Of a stretch of 64,000 nt of DNA, positions 17,399-26,205 are shown piece by piece. The notes beneath the pieces were generated by a model. It worked only from the letters and a program-made list of their open reading frames with translations. It was not told where the DNA came from and searched no databases. Numbering within the stretch: the stretch's first letter is position 1; each line of letters opens with the position of its first letter. The stretch covers positions 62,001-126,000 of the forward strand of contig JAWKHS010000009.1 in the NCBI GenBank assembly GCA_041394705.1, written 5' to 3'. This DNA comes from Vicinamibacterales bacterium (GTDB lineage Bacteria; Acidobacteriota; Vicinamibacteria; Vicinamibacterales; UBA2999). Both the position numbers and the translations under genes were made by a program.

Positions 17399-20272
17399 AT
17401 GACACGTACGAGCAGGATCCTGCTCGCCCTGGCAGCCGTCTGGCTGCTGGCCGTCCCTGGCGTCTACGCCCAGGGTGGCGGCGCGAGTTCCACTGGAAGC
17501 ATCTCAGGAGAAGTCAAGGACGCCCAGGGCGGCGTGCTGCCGGGCGTGACGGTGTCGGCCACGAGCCCGGCCCAGATCGGAACCCTGACGGCCGTCACCA
17601 ACGAAGCCGGCATCTACCGCTTTCCGGCGGTGCCTCCCGGCGAGTATTCCCTCAACTACGAGCTGGCGGGCTTCGGGCCCGTGAAGCGCGACGGCGTCCG
17701 CATCACGCTGGGCTTCAACGCCCAGGTGAACGTGACGCTCTCGGTGGCCTCGCTGAACGAGACGATCACGGTCAGCGGCCAGTCGCCCGTGATCGACACC
17801 TCGGCCACGCGCCTCCAGACCAACTACGACCAGGAGCGCCTGGCGTCCATCCCGAACGCCCGCGACATGTGGTCGCTCCTGGCGACCACGCCCTCGGTCA
17901 CGCTGAACCGCGTGGACGTCGGCGGCGCCACCATGGGCACGCAGACCACCTACTTCGCCTACGGCTACTCCGGCCAGAACCGTCCCCTCGTCGAGGGGAT
18001 CAACACGACCGAGGGCACGTCGGCGGCGGGCTTCTACCTCGACTACGGCTCGTTCGAGGAGGTGTTCATCGGCGCGGCGGCCAACTCGGCCGAGATGCCG
18101 AACCCGGGCGTCCTCACGCAGTTCGTCAGCAAGAGCGGCGGCAACACGCCCAGCGTGAGCTTCTACTACGACATGGAGGACGACGGCCTCCAGAGCCGCA
18201 ACCTCGCGGCCGACCAGGTCATCCCCTCGGTGGGCGCGGTCATTCGCCCCGACGGCAACCGCCTGGCCAGCTACAAGAACACGAACATCGGCATCGGCGG
18301 CCCGGTCCTCAAGGACCGGATCTGGGGCTTCGGCGCGTTCCTCGACCAGCGCAACTCGGTCGCGGCGCCCCCGTCCGGCTCGTTCCTCGACGGCACGCCG
18401 TTCAACACGAAGCTGCGGAACTACACGGGCAAGCTGACCTACCAGATGAACCAGAACAACAAGTTCATCGGGTACCTGCAGTACGGCACCAAGACGCAGC
18501 CCAACCGCACCGACAGCAGCAACCGCCTCGGCGCCCCCATCCACATCACGGCGGCGTCCACGGTGCTGCAGGACTCGCCGAGCTGGGTCTACAAGGGCGA
18601 GTGGAACGGCACCATCAACCAGAACATGTTCGCGGAGTTCCGTGCCGGGCAGTTCGGCTACAACTTCGGCCTGAACAGCAACACCGGTGACACCCGCTAC
18701 GAGTCGCTGACGACCAACCAGGTGATCGGCGGCGGCCGCGACTGGGAGCTGCGCCGCCGGCGCAACCAGTTCACGGGCTCGCTGAGCTACTTCAAGGACA
18801 ACTTCCTCGGCGGGTCGCACAACGTCAAGGTCGGCGGCGAGTACCTCGACGAGTCGGGCGAGACGCTCTGGAACCAGGCCTACGCGAACAACGTGATCCA
18901 CTTCGTCAACGGCGATCTGACGGGCGCGTTGTCGGCCGTGACGCCGGCGTCGGTCCGCCTGCAGAACAACGCCGACTCGCTCAACGCGCTGGCGACGAGC
19001 AGCGCCTTCGTGACCGACACGTGGACGGTCAACCGCCTCACGGTCAACGCGGGCGTCCGCTTCGACCGCTACCGCGTGTGGCTGCCCGAGCAGTCCCTGG
19101 CGGCCGGCCGCTTCGCCGAGGCGCAGAACTTCGCCGAGCGCTCCAGCATCGTGACGTTCAACCACCTGGTGCCGCGGCTCGGTCTCAGCTACGACCTCAT
19201 GGGCGACGGCAAGACCGTGCTGAAGGCCAACGCCGGCCGCTTCTACTTCAACACCGGCGTGAACCTGGCCGACGCGCTCAACCCGAACACGGCGAACCAG
19301 TACAGCGACTACGTCTGGAACGACCTGAACGGCGACCGCGTGTTCCAGCCGGGCGAGCAGGGCGCGCTCGAGACCCGCTTCGGCGGCAGCTCGAACGTGT
19401 CGCTCTCGCCGGACCTCGAGAACGCCTACACCGACGAGTTCTCGGCCTTCGTCGAGCGGTCCGTGATGGCCGACCTCGGCGTGCGCGTCGGCTACGTCTA
19501 CAAGAACGACAAGAACGGCTGGCAGCAGGTGAACTCGCTGCGTCCGTTCTCGGCCTACAACGTGCCCGTGACCGTGATCGATCCGGGCCCGGACGGCATC
19601 ACCGGCAGCGCGGACGACCGGTCCGTGTCGGCGCTGAACCTCGATCCCACGCTGCTGTCGGCCTCGAACCAGCTCGTGACGAACATCGACGGCTACGAGG
19701 GCACCTACAAGACCCTCGAGTTTTCGGCCAACAAGCGGTACTCCAACCGGTGGTCGGCGCTCGCGTCGTTCTCGTACACCTGGACGAACGAGTTCGGCAA
19801 CAACTACTTCAGCAACCGGTTCGGCACGGCCGTCTCGAACTTCTCGTTCTTCGGCAGCTATCCCGGCAACCCGAACGAGAAGACCCAGAACGACTACACC
19901 AACTGGAACGGCAAGCTGTCGGGCACGGTCAACGCCGGCTGGGGCGTCAACGTGACGCCGGTGTGGAAGGTGCAGAGCGGCGCGCCGTACGCGCGCGTCT
20001 TCCAGGTGCGCCTGAACTACGGCAACCAGCTGATCCTCGCCGATCCGATCGGCGACCGGCGGCAGGACACGGTGTCGGTGTTCGACGTCCGCGCCGAGAA
20101 GCAGGTCCGCTTCGCGAGCCGCGCGAAGGCCGCGGTGTTCGTGGACCTCTTCAACGTGTTCAACTCGAACACGGCCGTGAACATCAACTGGCGCGCCGGC
20201 TCGTCGTTCGAGAAGGCCACCACGGTGCTCGGACCGCGCATTGCGAAGTTCGGCGTGAAGTTCGACTGGTAG
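17399..20272 (+). CDS. Oar-like TonB-dependent receptor with N-terminal carboxypeptidase-regulatory domain
   Basis: 957 residues. Signal peptide 1-25 ending in VYAQ. Residues about 33-115 form a CnaB-like carboxypeptidase regulatory domain (GSISGEVKDAQGGVLPGVTV, TNEAGIYRFPAVPPGEY), then a TonB-receptor plug-like segment (about 120-240) and a long outer-membrane beta barrel with many alternating aromatic strands, ending in the typical terminal strand GVKFDW with an aromatic last residue. This architecture is the OmpA-related Oar-like family that is expanded in Acidobacteriota. The ligand is probably an oligosaccharide or peptide. The start is secure: AGGAGG at 17385-17390, eight bases before the ATG. 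It has a long leader and terminator-like sequence downstream and appears monocistronic. Confidence 0.92.
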   Translation: MTRTSRILLALAAVWLLAVPGVYAQGGGASSTGSISGEVKDAQGGVLPGVTVSATSPAQIGTLTAVTNEAGIYRFPAVPPGEYSLNYELAGFGPVKRDGVRITLGFNAQVNVTLSVASLNETITVSGQSPVIDTSATRLQTNYDQERLASIPNARDMWSLLATTPSVTLNRVDVGGATMGTQTTYFAYGYSGQNRPLVEGINTTEGTSAAGFYLDYGSFEEVFIGAAANSAEMPNPGVLTQFVSKSGGNTPSVSFYYDMEDDGLQSRNLAADQVIPSVGAVIRPDGNRLASYKNTNIGIGGPVLKDRIWGFGAFLDQRNSVAAPPSGSFLDGTPFNTKLRNYTGKLTYQMNQNNKFIGYLQYGTKTQPNRTDSSNRLGAPIHITAASTVLQDSPSWVYKGEWNGTINQNMFAEFRAGQFGYNFGLNSNTGDTRYESLTTNQVIGGGRDWELRRRRNQFTGSLSYFKDNFLGGSHNVKVGGEYLDESGETLWNQAYANNVIHFVNGDLTGALSAVTPASVRLQNNADSLNALATSSAFVTDTWTVNRLTVNAGVRFDRYRVWLPEQSLAAGRFAEAQNFAERSSIVTFNHLVPRLGLSYDLMGDGKTVLKANAGRFYFNTGVNLADALNPNTANQYSDYVWNDLNGDRVFQPGEQGALETRFGGSSNVSLSPDLENAYTDEFSAFVERSVMADLGVRVGYVYKNDKNGWQQVNSLRPFSAYNVPVTVIDPGPDGITGSADDRSVSALNLDPTLLSASNQLVTNIDGYEGTYKTLEFSANKRYSNRWSALASFSYTWTNEFGNNYFSNRFGTAVSNFSFFGSYPGNPNEKTQNDYTNWNGKLSGTVNAGWGVNVTPVWKVQSGAPYARVFQVRLNYGNQLILADPIGDRRQDTVSVFDVRAEKQVRFASRAKAAVFVDLFNVFNSNTAVNINWRAGSSFEKATTVLGPRIAKFGVKFDW

Positions 20273-20292
20273 GGACGATCCCCGAACAGGGG

Positions 20293-20320
20293 CTAGCGGC
20301 TAGGGACTAGCGGCTAGGAC
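20293..20320. repeat. Two tandem copies of CTAGCGGCTAGG(G)A
   Basis: CTAGCGGCTAGGGA at 20293-20306 is followed directly by CTAGCGGCTAGGA at 20307-20319, just after the receptor stop. CTAG is normally rare in bacterial genomes, so five copies in 30 bases is striking. Confidence 0.55.
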
Positions 20321-20331
20321 GACGTCCAATC

Positions 20332-20362
20332 CGGGCCCGGCGGGACACCCTCGCCGGGCCCG
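20332..20362 (+). terminator. GC-rich hairpin after the Oar-like receptor
   Basis: CGGGCCCGGCG and CGCCGGGCCCG form an 11-bp perfect stem with a 9-base loop, 60 bases after the stop codon. No T-run follows (TGGTCTGT), so termination efficiency is uncertain. Such T-poor hairpins are usual in high-GC genomes. Confidence 0.5.
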
Positions 20363-20484
20363 TGGTCTGTACGGCCGGTGGAGACGGGATGTCGCCCTGG
20401 GCCGGGGGCTCGCGACGTCGATGGACGTACGGCGGGGGGTGCGAGGGGGCGGGTGGCGGCGCGGGACGCAGGCCGGCGAGAACG

Positions 20485-20847
20485 TCAGCGGCCGGGGGCC
20501 GGGGTGGTGCCCGCCAGCCATCCCGCAATGGCCTCGCGATCCCAGCGATGGTCGTCGTTCAGATGGACGATGATGGCGGACAGGACCAGCGTCTTCCTGC
20601 AGCCGTCGACCGGGCAGCGCCGGATGGTGCCGTCCAGGCAGTCGAAGTACTCCTCCAGGTCCTTGGTGGGACGACGGCCCTCCATGTCGTCCGGCAGGCG
20701 GTACATCCCCTCGTAGGCCGCGCCGAGCGCGCACGAGGCGTGACGGCCGTGGAAGTAGTCGCCGAACGCCTGTTCGGGACGACGTTCGGCGCCTGTCCGG
20801 ATGGCGTCGGCCAGCAGGCGCTCCACTCGGGAATCGTCGGTCGGCAT
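20485..20847 (-). CDS. Small protein with C-x4-C-x11-H-x4-H zinc-finger-like motif
   Basis: 120 residues starting at the ATG at 20847, preceded by GAGGAG as ribosome-binding site. The C-terminal half contains CPVDGC followed by VLSAIIVHLNDDHRWDRE, giving Cys-x4-Cys-x11-His-x4-His, spacing compatible with a classical zinc finger. It ends in a helix with AIAGWLAG. The N-terminal half has a Cys/His-rich stretch (GDYFHGRHASCALGAAYEGM). The function is not recognised; a nucleic-acid or protein-binding adaptor is a guess. It is convergent with the receptor gene and 206 bases downstream of the LytTR regulator on the same strand. Confidence 0.7.
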   Translation of the reverse strand: MPTDDSRVERLLADAIRTGAERRPEQAFGDYFHGRHASCALGAAYEGMYRLPDDMEGRRPTKDLEEYFDCLDGTIRRCPVDGCRKTLVLSAIIVHLNDDHRWDREAIAGWLAGTTPAPGR

Positions 20848-21053
20848 CGCGGGCTCCTCGTCGGATCTCGAGGCCAGGCGCTGCAAAGCCGACGCCGACG
20901 CCGACCCGGGACCGGTCGCTGGCAGGCCGGCCCGGACGCCCCGCGGGTCGGGTCGGCCCCATGGGGGTGTCCGTACGTGGCACGACGGGTGTCACGCAGG
21001 CGGACACCCGTCGTTCGGCGGTCCAGTGGCCGGGCCGGAGGGCGCTCTGAAGC

Positions 21054-21824
21054 CTAGAACGGCTTCCCGAGGCGCTCCTGGAGCTTCTCGCGGTATCCCC
21101 GGCTGAGGGTGAGGCGCGTGCCGTTCTGCAGCACCACCACGTACTCGCCGTTGAACCAGGGCTGCAGTTCCTTGATCCGGTCGCTGTTGACGATGCGCGA
21201 TCGGTGGATGCGGACGAAGCGGCGTGGATCCAGGCGGGCTTCGATGCCGTTCATGGTCTCCCGGAACAGGTGGGAGTCCTCGCCCAGGTGCAGACGGACG
21301 TAGTTGCCGGCCGCCTCGATCCACACGATGTCCTCGGTCTTCAGGAAGAAGACGCGACCGCCCGACTTCACCACGAGCCGATCGAGCCGCTGCGGCTCGG
21401 GCTTGATGTCCTGCACGAGCGCCATGAGGCGCTTGCCGAGGTCGCCGGCCCGGCGCCGCTCCACGTGGGCGCGGGCGTGCTCGAGGGTCTGCTGGAAGCG
21501 CTCGCGCGCGAATGGCTTCAGCAGGTAGTCGATGGCGTGCACTTCGAAGGCCTTGAGCGCGTACTCGTCGTACGCGGTGACGAAGACGACCGCCGGCATC
21601 TTCTCGGCGCCGACCTTCTCGATGACACCGAAGCCGTCGCACGCCGGCATCTGGACGTCGAGGAACACGAGGTCCGGCTTCTGCTGGGTGATGGCGTCCA
21701 CGGCCTGCTGGCCGTCGCTGCACTCGCCGATGAGCTCGATGTCCTCTTCCTGCCGGAGCATGCCGACGACGCGCTCCCGCGCCATCGCCTCGTCGTCGAC
21801 CACCATCGCTCGGATCTTCGTCAT
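21054..21824 (-). CDS. LytTR-family response regulator
   Basis: 256 residues. The receiver domain (1-120) has MVVDDEAMARE, phosphoacceptor Asp in LVFLDVQMPACDG, Thr in VFVTAYDEYALKAF and Lys in DYLLKPF. The C-terminal LytTR DNA-binding domain (about 155-255) has FLKTEDIVWIEAAGNYVRLH and RFVRIHRSRIVNSDRI. It is the output partner of the histidine kinase encoded immediately upstream, whose stop overlaps this start (ATGA). The target genes are not visible here; the system resembles LytS/LytR-type pairs. Confidence 0.93.
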   Translation of the reverse strand: MTKIRAMVVDDEAMARERVVGMLRQEEDIELIGECSDGQQAVDAITQQKPDLVFLDVQMPACDGFGVIEKVGAEKMPAVVFVTAYDEYALKAFEVHAIDYLLKPFARERFQQTLEHARAHVERRRAGDLGKRLMALVQDIKPEPQRLDRLVVKSGGRVFFLKTEDIVWIEAAGNYVRLHLGEDSHLFRETMNGIEARLDPRRFVRIHRSRIVNSDRIKELQPWFNGEYVVVLQNGTRLTLSRGYREKLQERLGKPF

Positions 21825-22963
21825 GCCGCGCCCTCCGACATCAGCTCCATCGCACTCGCCTCCCGGGCGGGTTCCTCCACCGGCAGGTCGATTCGCACCG
21901 AGAGCCCCCCCTCGGCCGGGCTCGACACCGAGAAGTGGTGCCGGCTGCCGTAGAGGTGGACCAGACGCGAGCGCGTGTTCGACAACCCCACGCCGTGTTC
22001 GAGATCGGACAGCTGGGCGGCATCCATGCCCACGCCGTCGTCCCGCACCTCGAGACGGAGCACCTCGCCCGCGCGGCTCGCTCGGACCCACACCTGGCCT
22101 GGACCGGCCCTGGGACCGATGCCGTGGCGGATGGAGTTCTCGACGAGCGGCTGCAGCAGGAAGTTGGGCACCGAGCAGTCCTCGGTGCCCGGCTCGATCT
22201 CGAAGTTGACGGTGAGACGATCCTGGAAGCGCGCTTGTTCGATGGCGACGTAGTTGCGCAGGAAGTCCAGCTCGTGCGAGAGGGCCACCTCCTGGACGTC
22301 CCCGGTTTCGATGGCCTGCCGCAGCAGGTCCCCCAGCCGGACGAGCATGGCGTCGGCGGCGTCCACGTCGCGGTGCATGAGCGCCGAGATGGAATTCAGC
22401 GTGTTGAACAGGAAATGGGGCTGGATCTGCCGCTGGAGGGTCTGGAGCTGGGCCTCCACCAGGCGGGTCTCGAGATGGGCGGTCGCCAGGGCGCGCGAGC
22501 GGGCCTCGGAGTGGTAGGCCAGGGCGTGGGTGAGGCCGATGATGGCCCAGTAGCCCAGCATCTCCCAGTCGAAGTTCAGGAAGAACATCCGGCGGAACTC
22601 GGCGGCCAGCGTGCCCTGCGGCATGCCGAAGGCCAGCATGATGCCGGCGCGGCCCGCCGTCACGAGCGACACGTGGAGCAGGATCGCGACGAACACCCCG
22701 CACACGTGCACGGGCACGCTGCGCGCGAGCGAGCGGCGCTCGAGCGGGAACCGTCGGGCCAGCCATACGATGCCCGGCGTGAGGACGGCCCAGCTGTACC
22801 AGAAGGACAGGTTGAGGGCCAACAACAGCCCGAACGGATCCTGCCGGGACGGCGGGGCGTAGGTCGAGACGTAGTAGAACGCCTGGAACGCCGAGAAGAA
22901 GCCGAGCACCGTCGCCACGCCAAGGACGTATCGGAAGGGGACCTCAACGGAGCGGGTCGTCAT
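21821..22963 (-). CDS. LytS/YehU-type sensor histidine kinase
   Basis: 380 residues starting at the ATG at 22963. The N-terminal 165 residues hold four to five membrane helices (FRYVLGVATVLGFFSAFQAF and others) with no recognised ligand domain. A linker helix leads into the His_kinase domain, with the phosphorylated His in QIQPHFLFNTLNSISAL, followed by an HATPase domain with N box LVENSIRHGIGPR, DDGVGMD and GVGLSNTRSRL. It phosphorylates the downstream LytTR regulator, with which it overlaps by four bases. Confidence 0.93.
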   Translation of the reverse strand: MTTRSVEVPFRYVLGVATVLGFFSAFQAFYYVSTYAPPSRQDPFGLLLALNLSFWYSWAVLTPGIVWLARRFPLERRSLARSVPVHVCGVFVAILLHVSLVTAGRAGIMLAFGMPQGTLAAEFRRMFFLNFDWEMLGYWAIIGLTHALAYHSEARSRALATAHLETRLVEAQLQTLQRQIQPHFLFNTLNSISALMHRDVDAADAMLVRLGDLLRQAIETGDVQEVALSHELDFLRNYVAIEQARFQDRLTVNFEIEPGTEDCSVPNFLLQPLVENSIRHGIGPRAGPGQVWVRASRAGEVLRLEVRDDGVGMDAAQLSDLEHGVGLSNTRSRLVHLYGSRHHFSVSSPAEGGLSVRIDLPVEEPAREASAMELMSEGAA

Positions 22964-23204
22964 CTGCCCACTATCGACCGGTGTGCGGCGGCGGTCAACG
23001 ACGGAGACACGCGTGCGCCAGGGCAGTCGCATGCCCAGGTCCCGTCCCGTCGGCGGTTCGGCACCAGCCGCGGGTCGTTCACCACGATTCCACGTATGTC
23101 CGTCCCGAACGAGGCGCGGTTGCGTCCCGACGGCAGGCGTGTCCGGCACGGCCGCGCTCCGTGCACGCGCCGTGCCGACCCGGAACCGACGCGGCCGGCC
23201 TAGG
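22964..23204. other. Intergenic, nothing recognised
   Basis: 241 bases between the kinase start and the glgB stop on the minus strand. No open frame with sensible composition, hairpin or clear promoter is apparent apart from an ATAGTG element six bases before the kinase ATG. Confidence 0.4.
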
Positions 23205-25400
23205 TCAGGCCGTCGCTGGCTCGAGCAGGAGGAAGCCGAGCGGCGGCACGGCGAGCGTCAGCGTATGCGCCTGACCGTGGCGCGGGACGTCCTCCGCGTG
23301 CGCCGCGCCGCCATTGCCCATGCCACTGCCGCCGTACGCCTCGGCGTCGCTGTTCAGGCGCTCCACCCACCGGCCGCCCTGGGGCACGCCGAGCTGGTAG
23401 CCGGAGCGCGGCACGGGGGTGAAGTTGGCGACGGCGGCCGCCCACCCGCCGGTCCGCGGGTCGCGACGCAGGAGCGAGACCACGCTGTTCTCGTGGTCGT
23501 GGCAGTCGATCCACGAGAACCCGGCCGGCGACTGGTCGTCGGCCCAGAGCGGCGCCAACGCGCGATAGGCGTGATTGAGGTCGCGCACCCAGCGCTGCAG
23601 GCCGGCGTGGCGCGCGTCGCCGAGCACGGGCCAGTCGAGCTCGCCGTCGTGATTCCACTCGTGCCACTGGCCGATCTCGACGCCCATGAAGAGGAGCTTC
23701 CTGCCGGGGTGCACGAACATGTAGCCGAGCAGCGTCCGGAGCGTGGCGTGCTTCTGCCAGACGTCACCGGGCATCTTCGACAGCATGGACCGCTTGCCGT
23801 GCACGACCTCGTCGTGGGAGAACGGCAGGAGGTAGCGCTCGCTGAACGCATACAGCAGCGAGAACGTGATGCGGTCGTGGTGCCACTTCCGGAACACCGG
23901 GTCGTGGGCGCAGTAGTCGAGCATGTCGTGCATCCAGCCCATGTTCCACTTGTGCGTGAAGCCGAGGCCGCCCAGGTGGACGTCGCGGGTGACGCCCGGC
24001 CACGACGTGGACTCCTCCGCCATCATCAGCACGCCCGGGCACTCGGCGCGGACGAGGCTGGTGAGGTGCCGCAGGAACTCCACGGCGTCCAGGTTCTCGC
24101 GGCCGCCGTACTGGTTCGGCACCCACTGTCCGTGGCCGCGCGAGTAGTCCAGGTACAGCATCGACGCGACGGCATCCACGCGGAGCCCGTCCACGTGATA
24201 TTCGCGCAGCCAGTAGAGGGTGCTGCTCAGCAGGAACGTCTTCACCTCGTGTCGGCCGTAGTTGAACACCAGCGTGCCCCAGTCGCGGTGCTCGCCCTGC
24301 CTGGGGTCGGCATGCTCGTACAGCGCGGTGCCGTCGAAGCGCGCCAGGCCGTGCGCGTCCTTCGGGAAGTGGCCGGGCACCCAGTCGAGCAGCACGCCGA
24401 TGCCACGGCGGTGGCATGCGTCGACGAAGTACTTGAAGTCGTCCGGCGTACCGAAGCGGCTGGTCGGCGCGAAGAAGCCGATCACCTGGTAGCCCCACGA
24501 GCCCGTGAAGGGATGCTCCATCACCGGCAGCAGCTCGACGTGCGTGAAGCCCAGGTCGGCCACGTACGGCACGAGCGTCTCGGCCAGTTCGCGGTAGGTC
24601 ATCGGCCGCGTGCCGCCGTCCGCCCTCCGCCACGAGCCGAGGTGCACCTCGTACACCGACATCGGCGCCGTGTCGGAGCGCGAGGCCCTGGACGCCGTCC
24701 ACTCGGCGTCCTGCCAGGCGTACGCGCTCTGCCAGACGACCGACGCGGTGTCGGGCGGCGTCTCGAACGCGCGGCCGTAGGGGTCGGCCTTCTGCACGAC
24801 GGTGCCGGACGCGTCCAGCACCTCGAACTTGTAGCGGGGACCGGGCCCCAGGCCCGGCATGAAGATCTCCCAGACGCCGGCATTCGTCACGAGGCGCATG
24901 GGATGCGTGCGCCCGTGCCAGCCGTTGAAGTCGCCGACGACGCTCACGCGCCTCGCATTGGGCGCCCAGACCGCGAAGTGGACGCCGGGCGTGCCGCCGT
25001 GGGCGCGCACGCGCGCGCCGAGCGCGTCGTAGGCTGCGTAGTGGGTGCCCTCGGCCAGCAGGTGCGCGTCGATCTCGCCGAACACGGGACCGTAGCGGTA
25101 CGGATCGTCGATCTCGATCGGGTCGCCGCCGCCCTCGACGACACGGAGCCGGTAGTCGGGCGCGACGGTCCCGTCCAGGACCACCTCGAACACGCCGTCG
25201 GGATGGATCCGCCTCATCTCGTGCCCCGTCCCGGAGCCCGGCTCGACGAGGATCACCTCGCGAGCCCGCGGACGGAGCGCGCGGACCACCACGTGACCGT
25301 CGCCGGTGGCGTGGGGACCGAGGACGGCGAACGGATCGTGGTGCCATCCGGCGGCGAGGGCCTCGACGTCGGAGGCCGCGAGCGTGGGCGGGCGCGTCAT
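23205..25400 (-). CDS. glgB: 1,4-alpha-glucan (glycogen) branching enzyme
   Basis: 731 residues, the normal bacterial length. An N-terminal extra carbohydrate-binding segment (about 10-110) and CBM48 (about 115-220) precede the GH13 barrel. Catalytic residues: nucleophile Asp409 in DGLRVDAVASM, acid/base Glu462 in MMAEESTSWPGV, and the transition-state Asp in LPFSHDEVVHG. The C-terminal beta domain ends PPLGFLLLEP. The enzyme transfers alpha-1,4 chains to alpha-1,6 positions in glycogen. No other glg gene is beside it. The ATG lies eight bases after TAGAAT. It is divergent from the cyclophilin gene across 56 bases. Confidence 0.95.
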   Translation of the reverse strand: MTRPPTLAASDVEALAAGWHHDPFAVLGPHATGDGHVVVRALRPRAREVILVEPGSGTGHEMRRIHPDGVFEVVLDGTVAPDYRLRVVEGGGDPIEIDDPYRYGPVFGEIDAHLLAEGTHYAAYDALGARVRAHGGTPGVHFAVWAPNARRVSVVGDFNGWHGRTHPMRLVTNAGVWEIFMPGLGPGPRYKFEVLDASGTVVQKADPYGRAFETPPDTASVVWQSAYAWQDAEWTASRASRSDTAPMSVYEVHLGSWRRADGGTRPMTYRELAETLVPYVADLGFTHVELLPVMEHPFTGSWGYQVIGFFAPTSRFGTPDDFKYFVDACHRRGIGVLLDWVPGHFPKDAHGLARFDGTALYEHADPRQGEHRDWGTLVFNYGRHEVKTFLLSSTLYWLREYHVDGLRVDAVASMLYLDYSRGHGQWVPNQYGGRENLDAVEFLRHLTSLVRAECPGVLMMAEESTSWPGVTRDVHLGGLGFTHKWNMGWMHDMLDYCAHDPVFRKWHHDRITFSLLYAFSERYLLPFSHDEVVHGKRSMLSKMPGDVWQKHATLRTLLGYMFVHPGRKLLFMGVEIGQWHEWNHDGELDWPVLGDARHAGLQRWVRDLNHAYRALAPLWADDQSPAGFSWIDCHDHENSVVSLLRRDPRTGGWAAAVANFTPVPRSGYQLGVPQGGRWVERLNSDAEAYGGSGMGNGGAAHAEDVPRHGQAHTLTLAVPPLGFLLLEPATA

Positions 25401-25408
25401 TGGCCGCG

Positions 25409-25414
25409 ATTCTA
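25409..25414 (-). promoter_or_regulatory. -10-like TAGAAT of glgB
   Basis: TAGAAT on the minus strand, eight bases before the glgB ATG. On the opposite strand TAAGAT at 25444-25449 serves the cyclophilin gene, so the 56-base gap carries both divergent promoters. Confidence 0.45.
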
Positions 25415-25443
25415 TCGTGCTGGTCGCGCCGCGTCCCCCGCGT

Positions 25444-25449
25444 TAAGAT
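25444..25449 (+). promoter_or_regulatory. -10-like TAAGAT of the cyclophilin gene
   Basis: TAAGAT, seven bases before the ATG at 25457, with no Shine-Dalgarno between. Confidence 0.45.
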
Positions 25450-25456
25450 CGCGGGC

Positions 25457-25978
25457 ATGACACCTGGACTGTATGCACGCGTCTCGACGACGGCCGGCGA
25501 CTTCACGATCCGCCTCTTCGAGAAGGAGACGCCCAAGACCGTCGCCAACTTCGTCGGGCTCGCCGAGGGCACCATGGAGTGGACCGATCCGGCCACGCGC
25601 GCGAAGGCCGCGCGTCCGTTCTACGACGGCCTGATCTTCCACCGCGTGATTCCGGACTTCATGATTCAGGGCGGCTGTCCGATGGGGAACGGAATGGGCG
25701 GGCCGGGCTACCAGTTCGAGGACGAGTTCGCGCAGGGCCTCAAGCACGACCGGCCCGGCATCCTGTCGATGGCCAACGCAGGCCCGAACACCAATGGCAG
25801 CCAGTTCTTCATCACCCTCGTGCCGACGCCCTGGCTCGACAACCGGCATTCGGTGTTCGGCGAGGTCGTCGAGGGGATGGACGTCGTGCAGGCCATCGGC
25901 GCAGCCAAGACGGGCCGGCAGGATCGGCCCGTGACCGACATCGCCATCCAGACCGTGAAGATCGAGCGCGTGGCCTAG
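25457..25978 (+). CDS. Cyclophilin-type peptidyl-prolyl cis-trans isomerase
   Basis: 173 residues without a signal peptide, so cytoplasmic. Hallmarks in order: FYDGLIFHRVIPDFMIQGG (catalytic Arg in FHRV), GILSMANAGPNTNGSQFFIT, WLDNRHSVFGEVVEGMDVV. A short insertion (WTDPATRAKAAR) before the FHRV motif is typical of one bacterial cyclophilin subgroup. It catalyses proline isomerisation during protein folding. It is convergent with a small gene on the opposite strand; the two stop codons overlap at CTAG (25975-25978). Confidence 0.93.
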   Translation: MTPGLYARVSTTAGDFTIRLFEKETPKTVANFVGLAEGTMEWTDPATRAKAARPFYDGLIFHRVIPDFMIQGGCPMGNGMGGPGYQFEDEFAQGLKHDRPGILSMANAGPNTNGSQFFITLVPTPWLDNRHSVFGEVVEGMDVVQAIGAAKTGRQDRPVTDIAIQTVKIERVA

Positions 25979-26205
25979 CGCGCGGCGGGAGGGTCGGACG
26001 GGGGCCCCTGGTCCTTCGACGCCTCCCCGTCGGGGTCCTTGGGCGGCTTCGCGCCGGCCCGCCGTACGGCCAGCGAGACGCCGGCCAGGGCCACGGACAG
26101 GAGCGCCATCGACGCCAGTTCCGGCATCTGCGAGGGGCGGGTGTCGGGTTGCGCGTCGAGCGCCATCGACAGGACGAACGCCAGGACCATCGGGGAAGGC
26201 GTCAT
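25975..26205 (-). CDS. Small membrane protein with a PEP-CTERM-like segment
   Basis: 76 residues, or 71 from the ATG at 26190. A hydrophobic N-terminus (MVLAFVLSMALDAQP) looks like a signal peptide. Residues 27-50 contain MPELASMALLSVALAGVSL followed by AVRRAG, close to the PEP-CTERM sorting pattern (PEPxS, hydrophobic helix, arginines) but with PEL for PEP and followed by a 24-residue Pro/Asp/Lys-rich tail rather than ending there. Function unknown. Its stop overlaps the cyclophilin stop. TAGAAT overlaps the first ATG and lies 13 bases before the second, which makes the start uncertain. Confidence 0.5.
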   Translation of the reverse strand: MTPSPMVLAFVLSMALDAQPDTRPSQMPELASMALLSVALAGVSLAVRRAGAKPPKDPDGEASKDQGPPSDPPAAR

